Of a stretch of DNA of 41,554 bases, positions 15,967 through 24,005 are shown one piece after another. Made by a program: the position numbers and the translations under genes. The stretch is taken from positions 1 through 41,554 of IMG/VR virus record IMGVR_UViG_3300044799_000061; one strand, written 5' to 3'. Within the stretch, counting starts at the first letter, position 1. Each line of letters begins with the position of its first letter. The DNA is from a virus. The notes beneath the pieces were generated by a model. It ran no database searches. It had not been told where the DNA came from and saw nothing but the letters and a program-made list of their open reading frames with translations.

Positions 15967-17120
15967 TTATGCCTCACTTTTTTCCAAGTCCAATCTCTAC
16001 CTGAACCACCATCGTAAAGCCAATCAGCCGTATAGGTATATTCTCCAACACCTGCATATTTAAGACAGTAACTATCACCAATGTAATAGAATGTTCTCGT
16101 ATAATCCGTGAGGGCTTCTCCTAAATAAGTCAAAGTTCCATTGCCTTCATAGAAAAGTCCTAATTCATAAAATCCAATACCATCAAAAGTAAGTACTCCA
16201 TCCCCTTCATAAGAAAAAATCTTTGTATGAACTTGTGGTGCAGTTCCACCGTAGACGAACTGTCCTTGTCCAGTGTAGAGATAATTCTTATCGTAAATTA
16301 CACCAGCATTTCCAGAATAGACGAATTGACCATTACCTACATAGGGATAATTCTTTGAATACAATTGCGATGCAGTTCCTGAATAAATAAGTTGACCGTT
16401 TCCAATATAAGAAAGTCCTAAGACATAGTTAGCATTGCCTGAATAAGTAAATTGTCCTTCTCCTACATATATAAAATCGTTTCCACCGACAGAATATTCA
16501 TAAACTGCCGTTCCTGAATAAGTGAATTGTCCACTACCTACACATAGATAAATCGGGATATAGAGATAAGTTCCAGAACCACTAAAGACGAATTGTCCAC
16601 TACCTCCATAAGAGAACCCGACTTGATATAGTCCTGTTCCACTATAAGTAAATTGCCCATTTCCTTCGTAAACATAGTTTGGATTATAAATATAAGTCCC
16701 TGTGCCTGAATAATTAAAGACTCCTTCGCCAGTGCATAAATAGTTTCTCGTATAAGTTTGAGGAGCAGTTCCAGAGTAAGTTAATTGACCAGTACCGTTA
16801 TAAGAAAGTCCTAAACTATAAAGTCCCGAACCAGTATAAGTTAATGTCCCATTTCCTGTATATGGATAATCCTTTGTATAAACTTGTGTTGCTGACCCTG
16901 AATAAATAAACTGACCATCACCAGTGAAAAGGAAGTCTTTAGTGTAATTCTGCGGTGCAGTTCCTGAGTAGACGAACTGTCCAGCACCGACATAAGAATA
17001 TTCACCTGCGTTTACTTCAAAAAATTCATTAGTAACAAGGTGAGAAGCCCCTAATGATTTTTGAATTAAATCTCCAGAAGATAATCGTTTACTGGGACAT
17101 TCTCTCCAAATATTCTTCAT
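15963..17120 (-). CDS. Tyr/Gly tandem-repeat virion protein, 385 aa, about 15 repeats
   Basis: From about residue 40 to 375 the protein is built of roughly 15 tandem units of 20-25 residues with consensus Y-x-G-x-G-Q-F-x-Y-S-G-T-A-x-x-Y-x-x-x-Y. Every third unit (units 3, 6, 9) and unit 13 is a short 20-residue form ending LYxxGL or similar, giving a higher-order period. The N-terminus (MKNIWRECPSKRL) and C-terminus (WLYDGGSGRDWTW) are unique. A beta-solenoid or repetitive surface fibre is the likely fold. No enzymatic motif. It sits among the appendage genes. Confidence 0.7.
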   Translation of the reverse strand: MKNIWRECPSKRLSSGDLIQKSLGASHLVTNEFFEVNAGEYSYVGAGQFVYSGTAPQNYTKDFLFTGDGQFIYSGSATQVYTKDYPYTGNGTLTYTGSGLYSLGLSYNGTGQLTYSGTAPQTYTRNYLCTGEGVFNYSGTGTYIYNPNYVYEGNGQFTYSGTGLYQVGFSYGGSGQFVFSGSGTYLYIPIYLCVGSGQFTYSGTAVYEYSVGGNDFIYVGEGQFTYSGNANYVLGLSYIGNGQLIYSGTASQLYSKNYPYVGNGQFVYSGNAGVIYDKNYLYTGQGQFVYGGTAPQVHTKIFSYEGDGVLTFDGIGFYELGLFYEGNGTLTYLGEALTDYTRTFYYIGDSYCLKYAGVGEYTYTADWLYDGGSGRDWTWKKVRHK

Positions 17121-17906
17121 TTATCCTATTGCCACCTGCATTGTTATTAAAGGCAAACCAACTGCCGTAGAGTTAGCATAAATAAAAACATATAAAGCAC
17201 TGGTATCGTAAATTAGTGGAAGTCCAGTTCTCAGTAAGTCGTGAACCTCTGCCCAGTTAGTTACAGGACACATTCCAGTCCACAATGAACGAAGAACCAT
17301 TACATTAAAAGTTCCTCCCGTAGCGGTATAACCTCTTACTCTTACGATTTGAGAAACTCCACTATCTCCAGCCGCTAATGGAATTGGTTGGCAACGCCCA
17401 ACAGGCGTAGTAGTAATTAGTGTAACATCTCCAGTATCTCCTGCCTGCCCGTCTTGGTCAAGATAGTTGATTTGCACATGTTGAATTCCTATTCCTACTG
17501 TTACCTGTTCTACCCATAACTGGAGACCATTATAATCACTGGGAACACGACCTGCATAACTTGGTTGTGATGCCAAAGTTACATCAGCATTATAAGCATA
17601 AGCACCTGCAACGAATAGTCTATCCCAAAGGTCAAAACATTCAGCCACTGAACTTCCAAATTCCACTTTTGATAAATATCCACTACTTCCACCAAAACTT
17701 GCAATAATTGGATAACCTGCAGTCGCACTTGTATGAACCAGTCCATTTGCAGTATTGCCGACATTTAAAGTTCCTGCTCCTGGATTTCCTGCAATGTCAA
17801 AAGTAGTATAAGGCATTGCGGAAACAAGTGTTCTTGTGCCTGTCTTCATCCAAGTTAATCTTTGCTTTACGCTTGCAATATAGCCATCTAAAGTTGTGAT
17901 AGCCAT
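17121..17906 (-). CDS. Conserved phage structural protein, 261 aa
   Basis: RBS TAGGAGAATAAT. The sequence TTLDGYIASVKQRLTWMKTGTRT, followed by FDIAGNPGAGTLNVGNTANGL and later INYLDQDGQAGDTGDV, follows a pattern I have seen in uncharacterised structural proteins of many phages. It is beta-rich with aromatic strand ends and no signal peptide. It probably forms part of the virion surface. No biochemical role is known to me. Confidence 0.6.
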   Translation of the reverse strand: MAITTLDGYIASVKQRLTWMKTGTRTLVSAMPYTTFDIAGNPGAGTLNVGNTANGLVHTSATAGYPIIASFGGSSGYLSKVEFGSSVAECFDLWDRLFVAGAYAYNADVTLASQPSYAGRVPSDYNGLQLWVEQVTVGIGIQHVQINYLDQDGQAGDTGDVTLITTTPVGRCQPIPLAAGDSGVSQIVRVRGYTATGGTFNVMVLRSLWTGMCPVTNWAEVHDLLRTGLPLIYDTSALYVFIYANSTAVGLPLITMQVAIG

Positions 17907-17907
17907 A

Positions 17908-18306
17908 TTATTCTCCTACAATGTTTATTGTAACCTTTTCAGTCCCACCACCAGAGGGTATCGTATGTGGTGCATCAGAAAATCTTTCAGCCCACAAGAC
18001 TTGTGTATTTCCATTGTCCGTAATATAATAACCGTAATCAGTAGAGGCGGCAGTAAAAGTAAAGGTCTGTTGTGCATACGAAGCCGTAGTCGTCCCCGTA
18101 ACAGTTGAAATTGTCCAGTTCGTACCCGTTAAGGTAATTGCTCCATAACCCGTTGCATTTGCTTCTGTGAAACTTGCCTTAACAGAACCCTCAACAGGTG
18201 TATAATCATTTGTGTAGAGATGCAATTTAACATCTCCAGCCGTAACTTTATTTAACGCATAACTGAGTAAAAGAACCTCAGCCACATCTGGAACTAATAG
18301 TGCCAT
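17908..18306 (-). CDS. Conserved phage appendage protein, 132 aa
   Basis: RBS GGAGGATTAG. MALLVPDVAEVLLLSYALNK followed by VKLHLYTNDYTPVEGSVKASFTEANATGY and QVLWAERFSDAPHTI matches a widespread small phage protein of unknown role usually found near capsid or tail-decoration genes. Beta-sandwich-like. The neighbour on each side is also a small virion-type protein. Confidence 0.6.
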   Translation of the reverse strand: MALLVPDVAEVLLLSYALNKVTAGDVKLHLYTNDYTPVEGSVKASFTEANATGYGAITLTGTNWTISTVTGTTTASYAQQTFTFTAASTDYGYYITDNGNTQVLWAERFSDAPHTIPSGGGTEKVTINIVGE

Positions 18307-18315
18307 CTAATCCTC

Positions 18316-18684
18316 CTATATTTTTTTCCAAGTATTTACTTTATCTGAATGCTTATCCCATTCATTCGTCTTTGGTGTTTTTTCTGCCCAAGTATCAGAA
18401 ACTTGAGACTTCTTATTCCAAGTATCTTCAGTATTTAGTTTTTTAGTCCAGTTTGAAGTAACCTGAATATCTTTAAGCCAATTCTGTTTTGCTCCGTTAT
18501 AGACGAGTGTTCCAAGAATATATGTTCCACAACAGAAACGATGTTTAAATAGTGCAGAATTTATAATATGAGCCTGATGAGAAATCCAAGTTCCCAGTTT
18601 ATTTGTCTTTACTGCCCAATCATTAGATAGGTTTGAGGACTTACTCCAAGTTCCTGTCTTATCTGAATGTTTTGTCCAAGCCAT
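18316..18684 (-). CDS. Tryptophan-repeat protein, 122 aa
   Basis: Before and after a central insert the protein repeats a Trp about every 10-12 residues in the pattern W-x-K-x-S-[DN]-x-x-x-x-T (AWTKHSDKTGTW, SKSSNLSNDW, NTEDTWNKKSQVSDTW). The insert (about residues 44-65) holds adjacent cysteines (FCCGTY) and breaks the repeat. The periodicity suggests stacked beta turns or a wall-binding repeat. RBS GAGG lies in the preceding gene's end. Function unknown. Confidence 0.6.
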   Translation of the reverse strand: MAWTKHSDKTGTWSKSSNLSNDWAVKTNKLGTWISHQAHIINSALFKHRFCCGTYILGTLVYNGAKQNWLKDIQVTSNWTKKLNTEDTWNKKSQVSDTWAEKTPKTNEWDKHSDKVNTWKKI

Positions 18685-18846
18685 TTACTTTTTCCTCTTT
18701 TTCCCTGTAGGTTTCCACCCGTGTTCTACACCTTGTAAAAGTTTCATTGCTGATTTAGCATTTGCAATACTTGTGGCTCTTTGTTTAATAGACCAATGAC
18801 CGCCTTTTAAATGATAAATAACTTTACCCTTCCGTTTGTAAGGCAT
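18685..18846 (-). CDS. Small basic phage protein, 53 aa
   Basis: ATG at 18846 after GGAGGTAACT. It is strongly basic with the signature MPYKRKGK at the start and GVEHGWKPTGKK near the end, a combination seen in small uncharacterised proteins of many phages near capsid genes. A nucleic-acid or capsid-interior role is possible because of the charge. Its stop is adjacent to the ATG of the Trp-repeat protein, so the two are coupled. Confidence 0.75.
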   Translation of the reverse strand: MPYKRKGKVIYHLKGGHWSIKQRATSIANAKSAMKLLQGVEHGWKPTGKKRKK

Positions 18847-18855
18847 AGTTACCTC

Positions 18856-19197
18856 CTACGGTTTAAACTCCTCATCATCTTTGGGAATTTCAATCCCTAC
18901 TTTGAATTTCTCAAAAATTGATAAATGTTGAACACTTACCTGACCTTTTTCAGAGAGGTCTTTTAAACCTTTGACGATTATTTCACCTGCTCTTTTGGTT
19001 ATCTTTACTTCCTTCTCGAAATCCTTCTCCCATGCAATACTTCCGTCTTCGTGAACCTTAATATTAGACTTATCTATTTCATTCTGACTAAAACTAACTG
19101 CACTTTGTAAATCCATAATTATCTTCATCGAAACAAAATCACTTTGCTTCGGAAGCACTCCGAGTACCATAATTCTCTCAAGTATATTTAACTTCAT
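18856..19197 (-). CDS. Conserved phage hypothetical protein, 113 aa
   Basis: The start is MKLNILERIM at 19197. An in-frame ATG four codons earlier is rejected because the GGAGGTG RBS lies between. The protein is mostly helical and charged, with the pattern ILERIMVLGVLPKQSDF, DLQSAVSFSQNEID and EKDFEKEVKITKRAGEIIVKGLKDL typical of a common phage family of unknown role. An accessory to the head or tail module by position. Confidence 0.65.
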   Translation of the reverse strand: MKLNILERIMVLGVLPKQSDFVSMKIIMDLQSAVSFSQNEIDKSNIKVHEDGSIAWEKDFEKEVKITKRAGEIIVKGLKDLSEKGQVSVQHLSIFEKFKVGIEIPKDDEEFKP

Positions 19198-19216
19198 AGA
19201 CACCTCCATTTAGAAG

Positions 19217-19236
19217 GGGCGGGGAGTTTCCCGCCC
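19217..19236 (-). terminator. Intercistronic GC hairpin after the 730-aa gene
   Basis: A perfect 7-bp stem (GGGCGGG with CCCGCCC) and 6-base loop lies between the stop of the 730-aa protein and the next RBS. It is far more GC-rich than the surroundings and has no T-tract, so it is probably a partial terminator or mRNA-end protector that lowers or separates downstream expression. Confidence 0.55.
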
Positions 19237-19254
19237 GTAAATTAATTTTTGGTT

Positions 19255-21447
19255 TTAAGCTATATACAGAGGTATGTAATAAGGTGTTCCGTTTATATTA
19301 ACCTTTACTTTCTTATCCTGAGTTGAACTTACTGCTGCACCGATAATGAAATCAGGTGTTCCTGTTTCTTTATACTCAAATAAGTAAGTTGCACAGTGTA
19401 CTCCCTCAAATCTGAAAACAGACGAAGGAATTGCTGTGCTGTGGTCTCTAAACCTCATATAACAATACCTATCTGCTGGTGCGTCGCTTAACGCTATGCC
19501 TACATCTATCGCACAATAAGCTGATACACCAGTTCCTAAATTGTCTTGATATATACTTATGTTTGATATGAAACCTAATGTTGGATTTCCGCTTCCTGCA
19601 CCATATAATGAAAGGTTGTATCCATATGTAGTATTTCCAGTATAAGTCATATCAATACCTATTCCATCAACTTCTCCAGAACCCGTTTTAGTTCCCGCCG
19701 CTGTTACTCCAACTGCAAACCCTCTACAAAATGCTCCTGCTGTCGTATTATCTGTTACAGTTATTGTGTTTGCATCGAGATTTCCTGTTCCAGTTAAAGT
19801 TGACACTACTGACATACCCTTCGTACTTCCAACAATACTTATACCTGTTGTTACTGTACTTGCTGGAATATACAATCCATAAGTCCAGTCACCCTGATTA
19901 GCATCATTGTGTGCTCCAATTTCAAACGCCGAACTATGTCCACTGCCTGTCATTGATGTATGAAGAATAGCGTCAACTTTGCATCCAGCAATTACACCAT
20001 TATTGACAAAACCAGCAGGAATTGTCAATGAACCAGTCAATGCAGCGACATTACCAGTAGAACTTGTAACAATTCCAGTTGCTTCAACAACTCCCCATAT
20101 TGCAGAATAGTTACCCGAGCCAGTTAAAACTATACCTGCTCCGCCTATCATATATAACTCATTCCAAGAACCAAAAGCACTTACATCGTGGTCTTGAGAT
20201 GAAGTTAATCCTAATTGGCTATATGCTGAAGCGTATGCTCCCGCTGCCGAACTTGCAGTAGGCATCTGACCAGTTACTCGTAGTGCTGGGTCATTTGCGG
20301 CAAGAGCCACTCCAGTTAAACCAGTCCAACCAGTTTCTCCAATTCTACATTTAGTCCTTGAGTCAATACCTATAGTTGCACTGGCAATATATAGACCAGT
20401 TGTTGCCGTTCCCGCTATATTTATTCCAGTCGTAGTATTTCCAACATAAATACCTACAGCTGTCGCATCATTTTTAATATAGATACCATGTGGGAAAACT
20501 GCCTTGCCAGTATTGATTTTTACTATAAGTCCAGCAAGTATGTCATTATTTGTATATCCAGCAGTTATCTCACCATTAGCAACAAAACAAGCCAAATTAG
20601 TATTATTTGTTAATGTGGAAGGTGTAATAAGATTTCCAACAACTGCTCCCATCCAACCAACTCCGCCAGTATCGGTAGGAGTTGTAAAAGTTCCACTTAA
20701 CTCTAAGTCGCCGTATGCGGCTGCGTAGTTACCACTACCGAGTAAAGTTACGGTAGTAGCACCTATATCTAATTCTGACATAGTACCAAAGACGGAAGTG
20801 TCGTTTGATTGAGTTACCGTAACATTCATTGAGTTAAACGCACCAGCATAATATCCAGCAATATTAGTCGCAATCTTTCCGTGAGCTTCCCACATAAAGT
20901 CTGGGTCAGTTCCAGTTATGGTTATTGGAGCTGCATAAGTTCCAACGCCACCTCTGGTTAGTCCCGTGATAGTTTTGTTTGTTAAGGTTTCTGCACCATC
21001 CAAAGTCGCCAAAGTTCCAGTCGTGGGAAGAGTTACATTAGTGCCAGCAGTTGCAGTAAGAGTAATACTAAAATTTCCTGAAGTGATAAGTTTTGCACTT
21101 GAATTATTAGGAATAGTAAGAGTGCCTATGGTCGTTGTGATTATAAGTCCGTTAATTGAAGTCGCTGTAGCCGCACCAAGAACTGGAGTTACTAAAGTAG
21201 GTGTCGTAGCAAATACTGCTACACCCGTTCCAGTTTCATCTGAAAGTGCTCCCCTTAAACCTGCAGAGTTAGTCAATAAATCTTGTTTTGCAGCTGATAC
21301 CGCATCAACATAAGTCTTTACTGCTTTTTGTGAGGGAACATATAAATCAGAGTTTTCAGCAAGAGTAGAACTGGTTTTAAGTTCAGCGTAATCAACTCCG
21401 CTAACTGTTAATTCTATTGAACCAAAGGGAAATCTATAAATAGCCAT
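19255..21447 (-). CDS. Large beta-rich fibre or decoration protein next to the capsid gene, 730 aa
   Basis: RBS GGGGGTGG. The N-terminus (MAIYRFPFGSIELTVSGVDY, then NSDLYVPSQKAVKTYVDAV) is like a phage fibre attachment region. Residues 60-170 carry fibre spacer motifs (GLRGALSDETGTGVAVF, VLGAATATSING, LDGAETLTNKTITG). Residues about 197-345 and 402-560 are an internal duplication (AGYYAGAF...GSGNYAAAYGDLE versus AGAYASAY...GSGNYSAIWGVVE). The C-terminus is a compact strand end. Located directly after the major capsid gene, it could be a head fibre, capsid decoration or tailspike shaft. Confidence 0.65.
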   Translation of the reverse strand: MAIYRFPFGSIELTVSGVDYAELKTSSTLAENSDLYVPSQKAVKTYVDAVSAAKQDLLTNSAGLRGALSDETGTGVAVFATTPTLVTPVLGAATATSINGLIITTTIGTLTIPNNSSAKLITSGNFSITLTATAGTNVTLPTTGTLATLDGAETLTNKTITGLTRGGVGTYAAPITITGTDPDFMWEAHGKIATNIAGYYAGAFNSMNVTVTQSNDTSVFGTMSELDIGATTVTLLGSGNYAAAYGDLELSGTFTTPTDTGGVGWMGAVVGNLITPSTLTNNTNLACFVANGEITAGYTNNDILAGLIVKINTGKAVFPHGIYIKNDATAVGIYVGNTTTGINIAGTATTGLYIASATIGIDSRTKCRIGETGWTGLTGVALAANDPALRVTGQMPTASSAAGAYASAYSQLGLTSSQDHDVSAFGSWNELYMIGGAGIVLTGSGNYSAIWGVVEATGIVTSSTGNVAALTGSLTIPAGFVNNGVIAGCKVDAILHTSMTGSGHSSAFEIGAHNDANQGDWTYGLYIPASTVTTGISIVGSTKGMSVVSTLTGTGNLDANTITVTDNTTAGAFCRGFAVGVTAAGTKTGSGEVDGIGIDMTYTGNTTYGYNLSLYGAGSGNPTLGFISNISIYQDNLGTGVSAYCAIDVGIALSDAPADRYCYMRFRDHSTAIPSSVFRFEGVHCATYLFEYKETGTPDFIIGAAVSSTQDKKVKVNINGTPYYIPLYIA

Positions 21448-21460
21448 CTAATCCACCCCC

Positions 21461-22435
21461 TTAGTCGTTAATCGTAATTAATAGACCTTGTGCAGCCCTA
21501 TTTGAGCAAACTAAGTTATACGATAATGTAGTTAGAGCAAGATAGTTAAGATTGGTTGTTGAAACTTGCTGCCAACCAGTTGACTTAAAGTTAGCATCTG
21601 GATGAATGACTAACTTAAGATAATCTGTATTTAAGAAATACATTGTCTCTGCTGTGCATTGGTCAGACCAAACAACTGGAATGCCGTTAAAAGAAGCACC
21701 TGCTTTAAAACCAAGTTTAAGTGGAATTTCATCGTGGACTAAATATCCAGATTTGTCAAATGCTTCATCTGCAAAGTGTTCAAAAACTGCCTGAGTTGTT
21801 ACGATAAGTGTTGGAGTAGAACTATAAACGCTGAGATGGTTAAGCATGTGATACATTTGTTTTACTAAAGTAGAAGCAGAAGCATAAGTTTCTGAATGTG
21901 CAGCCCACCAAGAACCGTTAGCAACGGTAATGTCCCCAAGTCCCGTTGCATAATTTGCAGGATCAGTCGTCTTTGCAATATCTGGGATTCCGAATGAGGT
22001 ACTTGAACCATCATAAGCGGTGAAAAGTTGAGTTTCCATTTCTCTTGATATATTCATAGCCATATTATCAAGTCTGTTCTTTGCAAAGTCTGCAATAGAA
22101 TCTTCAGTCTTTTCCTGTTCCATCCATTGTTTGTATGTGATGAGGTCTTTTGCTACCCAATAACCCCACTTGTATTTTCCTTCTGTTGCAAACGAATAAT
22201 CAGTTGGAAGTGTTATTTCAGTAGAGCCATCCCAAGACTGAAACGATGTAGCGTCTTTTGAAAGAGCATAATTAAGACTTACCTTAATATAGTCTCCTCC
22301 AGCCTTCGTTACGAATGCCTTTCCTTTTTTCATTAAATTAAGGAAAGGACTTTGTGTTATTACCTGATTTACAAAACCATCGGTAATTGGTTTAATTTTA
22401 AGATACGCATTTAAGGTATCAATTCCTAAAGCCAT
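21461..22435 (-). CDS. Major capsid protein, HK97-fold (P22 gp5-like group), 324 aa
   Basis: Main shell subunit. It follows the scaffold gene by 10 bases and has RBS AGGAGGACTTAA. Features: an N-terminal helix region (MALGIDTLNAYLKIKPITD), a long helix with LDNMAMNISREMETQLFTAYDGS (spine-like), an A-domain region with TLIVTTQAVFEHF and VVWSDQCTAETMYFLNTDYLKLVIHPD, and a C-terminal strand NLVCSNRAAQGLLI. The repeated 'find partner then report DYLKL' layout is standard for HK97-type capsid proteins. Length and gene order agree with the family. Confidence 0.85.
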   Translation of the reverse strand: MALGIDTLNAYLKIKPITDGFVNQVITQSPFLNLMKKGKAFVTKAGGDYIKVSLNYALSKDATSFQSWDGSTEITLPTDYSFATEGKYKWGYWVAKDLITYKQWMEQEKTEDSIADFAKNRLDNMAMNISREMETQLFTAYDGSSTSFGIPDIAKTTDPANYATGLGDITVANGSWWAAHSETYASASTLVKQMYHMLNHLSVYSSTPTLIVTTQAVFEHFADEAFDKSGYLVHDEIPLKLGFKAGASFNGIPVVWSDQCTAETMYFLNTDYLKLVIHPDANFKSTGWQQVSTTNLNYLALTTLSYNLVCSNRAAQGLLITIND

Positions 22436-22445
22436 TTAAGTCCTC

Positions 22446-23087
22446 CTATTTCTTTTGCCTCTTGTAAATGTCGAATCCTTCTTCAACATTCTGAGGTGTT
22501 TTTTCGGAGGGGGTTGAAACATTTGATGGACTTTCTGTTGATGCTTTTTTACGAGCCTCTTCTAATTTCTGAGCCTCACGAGATTCCTTAGTCTTCAGTA
22601 AAAGATATTCGTCTTCTATCTGAGACAAACTATTTAAAATTCCTCCTGTTCTTTCATATAAAGATAACAGGACTTTAGTTTCGTCAAAATCCGCATACTC
22701 AGGATTAGTTTTCAAGTTATTGCAATAGTTAGAAATTTCTTCACGCTTTTTATTTCGGTCTTGTTCCTTTGAGGTCTCTTCGAGACTGTTCTTAAAGGTT
22801 TCAAGTTCCTTAATTTTGGCATTAAGATTGGAAATTTCAGTATCACTTTCGCTTGTAGGCTCGTTGAAAGTTCGCAGAAGGTCATTTTCTGATTTCTGCC
22901 TCTCCAATTCTTGTTCCAATTCAACCACTCTTGCTTTTGTTTCTTGAATCTTTTGATTTTTTTCTTTTAAAGCGGCTGAAAAGTTTACTTCGTTTTTGAC
23001 AAATTCTTCTTTAACGTCGGTTTTTGTCTGTTCCGATGGTTTTTCACCCTCAACAACTGGAGGTGTGATTACTTTCTCTTCTGGCAT
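22446..23087 (-). CDS. Scaffold / capsid assembly protein, 213 aa
   Basis: The start is MPEEKVITPPV at 23087 (RBS AGGGAGGCACAAT). An upstream in-frame ATG lacks an RBS. The protein is highly charged with a long coiled coil (about residues 45-120; KNQKIQETKARVVELEQELERQKSE) and a basic end (RQKK). Placement directly before the capsid gene and this composition are characteristic of scaffolding proteins. Confidence 0.75.
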   Translation of the reverse strand: MPEEKVITPPVVEGEKPSEQTKTDVKEEFVKNEVNFSAALKEKNQKIQETKARVVELEQELERQKSENDLLRTFNEPTSESDTEISNLNAKIKELETFKNSLEETSKEQDRNKKREEISNYCNNLKTNPEYADFDETKVLLSLYERTGGILNSLSQIEDEYLLLKTKESREAQKLEEARKKASTESPSNVSTPSEKTPQNVEEGFDIYKRQKK

Positions 23088-23120
23088 ATTGTGCCTCCCT
23101 TTTAACGTTAGTTCAACGAA

Positions 23121-23138
23121 CACTCTTTACGGCGAGTG
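23121..23138 (-). promoter_or_regulatory. Small hairpin upstream of the scaffold gene
   Basis: CACTC (23121-23125) pairs with GAGTG (23134-23138) across an 8-base loop in the 89-base gap between scaffold and the 93-aa gene. There is no T-tract. It may shape the mRNA around the scaffold RBS region or mark a processing site. Weak evidence. Confidence 0.3.
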
Positions 23139-23176
23139 AACCGAAACTACTATATGGTTAAATTACTCCCCATAAT

Positions 23177-23458
23177 CTATGTTAAGACTGGTTCAGGTGG
23201 CGGTAAGGTTGTCTCTGTCGGCGTTTTAGGAACGAGATTAACCTCTTTCATTTCTTCATTAATACTTACAACTTTTAGACTTACAATATCATCTACCACT
23301 ACATTAGGTAGTAAAGTCCTTGATATTGTAATTCCACCTTCAGGTTTTGATGGGGTTGGTGTATTCGCCGTCATATCACCAGTATTCATTTTACCCCTCA
23401 TTTCGTTAACGGAATCTGCTAATGCGGCTCCGTATTTACTTGTTGCATTTTTTGGCAT
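23177..23458 (-). CDS. Head-module hypothetical protein, 93 aa
   Basis: RBS AAGGAGGAATAA. It begins MPKNATSKYGAALADSV, similar to the SRYGNAL start of the 178-aa upstream neighbour, so the two may share a short peptide that binds a common partner. The centre is a short beta segment and the C-terminus is proline-rich (LPPPEPVLT). Function unknown. Head-module position. Confidence 0.6.
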   Translation of the reverse strand: MPKNATSKYGAALADSVNEMRGKMNTGDMTANTPTPSKPEGGITISRTLLPNVVVDDIVSLKVVSINEEMKEVNLVPKTPTETTLPPPEPVLT

Positions 23459-23468
23459 TTATTCCTCC

Positions 23469-24005
23469 TTAAAACGTATTAACTGCTTTCCCGCCACCTG
23501 TTGGCTGGGAAACTACTCTCCACCTGTAAGTTCCGTCAGGATTTATTCCGTCAAGAACTACGGTGGCTCCTATTTGTAAACCTTGTCCAAAAATATCTGG
23601 AGCAACATTAAACATATTTGTAGGTAATGGTGTTGTTGGTGCTGTTCCTCTTTCGTGATGAACTTCTGTAGTGGTTCCTGGAGTTATTGTTTCCTCTCCA
23701 GTTGCTGTATTATATGTTCCTATTGGAGTTTCTGTTGGTAAAGCCCACCCCTTAGTCGTTGCATCATATACATATCCGTGAGCAATTAATTCTTCTGGCT
23801 TTTTATAAACACCCCTTCTAAGTTTTCCCATCTCGTCAACTTGAGTGAGAATGTAGGGATTAAATCCTGAAACATCTGCAAAGGGGTCTTTAGGAAAAGT
23901 CTTTGCTCCCAAATTTCCAGAAATTCCCTGCCCTTTCTTTCTTTTAACTAAAAAATCAAGAGCATTTCCGTATCTACTCATTTCTGTTAAATCTCGTCTT
24001 GGCAT
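23469..24005 (-). CDS. Head-module hypothetical protein, 178 aa
   Basis: Starts in a TAATG overlap with the portal stop. The N-terminus has SRYGNALDFLVKRKKGQG; the middle holds Pro/Thr-rich linkers (TPGTTTEVHHERGTAPTTPLP); the C-terminus is a small beta unit (ATVVLDGINPDGTYRWRVVSQPTGGG). It does not resemble a protease or decoration protein that I can name. Tight coupling to portal and position before scaffold suggest a head-assembly or portal-associated role. Confidence 0.6.
   Translation of the reverse strand: MPRRDLTEMSRYGNALDFLVKRKKGQGISGNLGAKTFPKDPFADVSGFNPYILTQVDEMGKLRRGVYKKPEELIAHGYVYDATTKGWALPTETPIGTYNTATGEETITPGTTTEVHHERGTAPTTPLPTNMFNVAPDIFGQGLQIGATVVLDGINPDGTYRWRVVSQPTGGGKAVNTF

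Noticed and set aside
20504-21313. Long plus-strand frames opposite the fibre and capsid genes
   Set aside because: They lie antisense to well-supported structural genes, lack RBSs and mirror their low-complexity codons.
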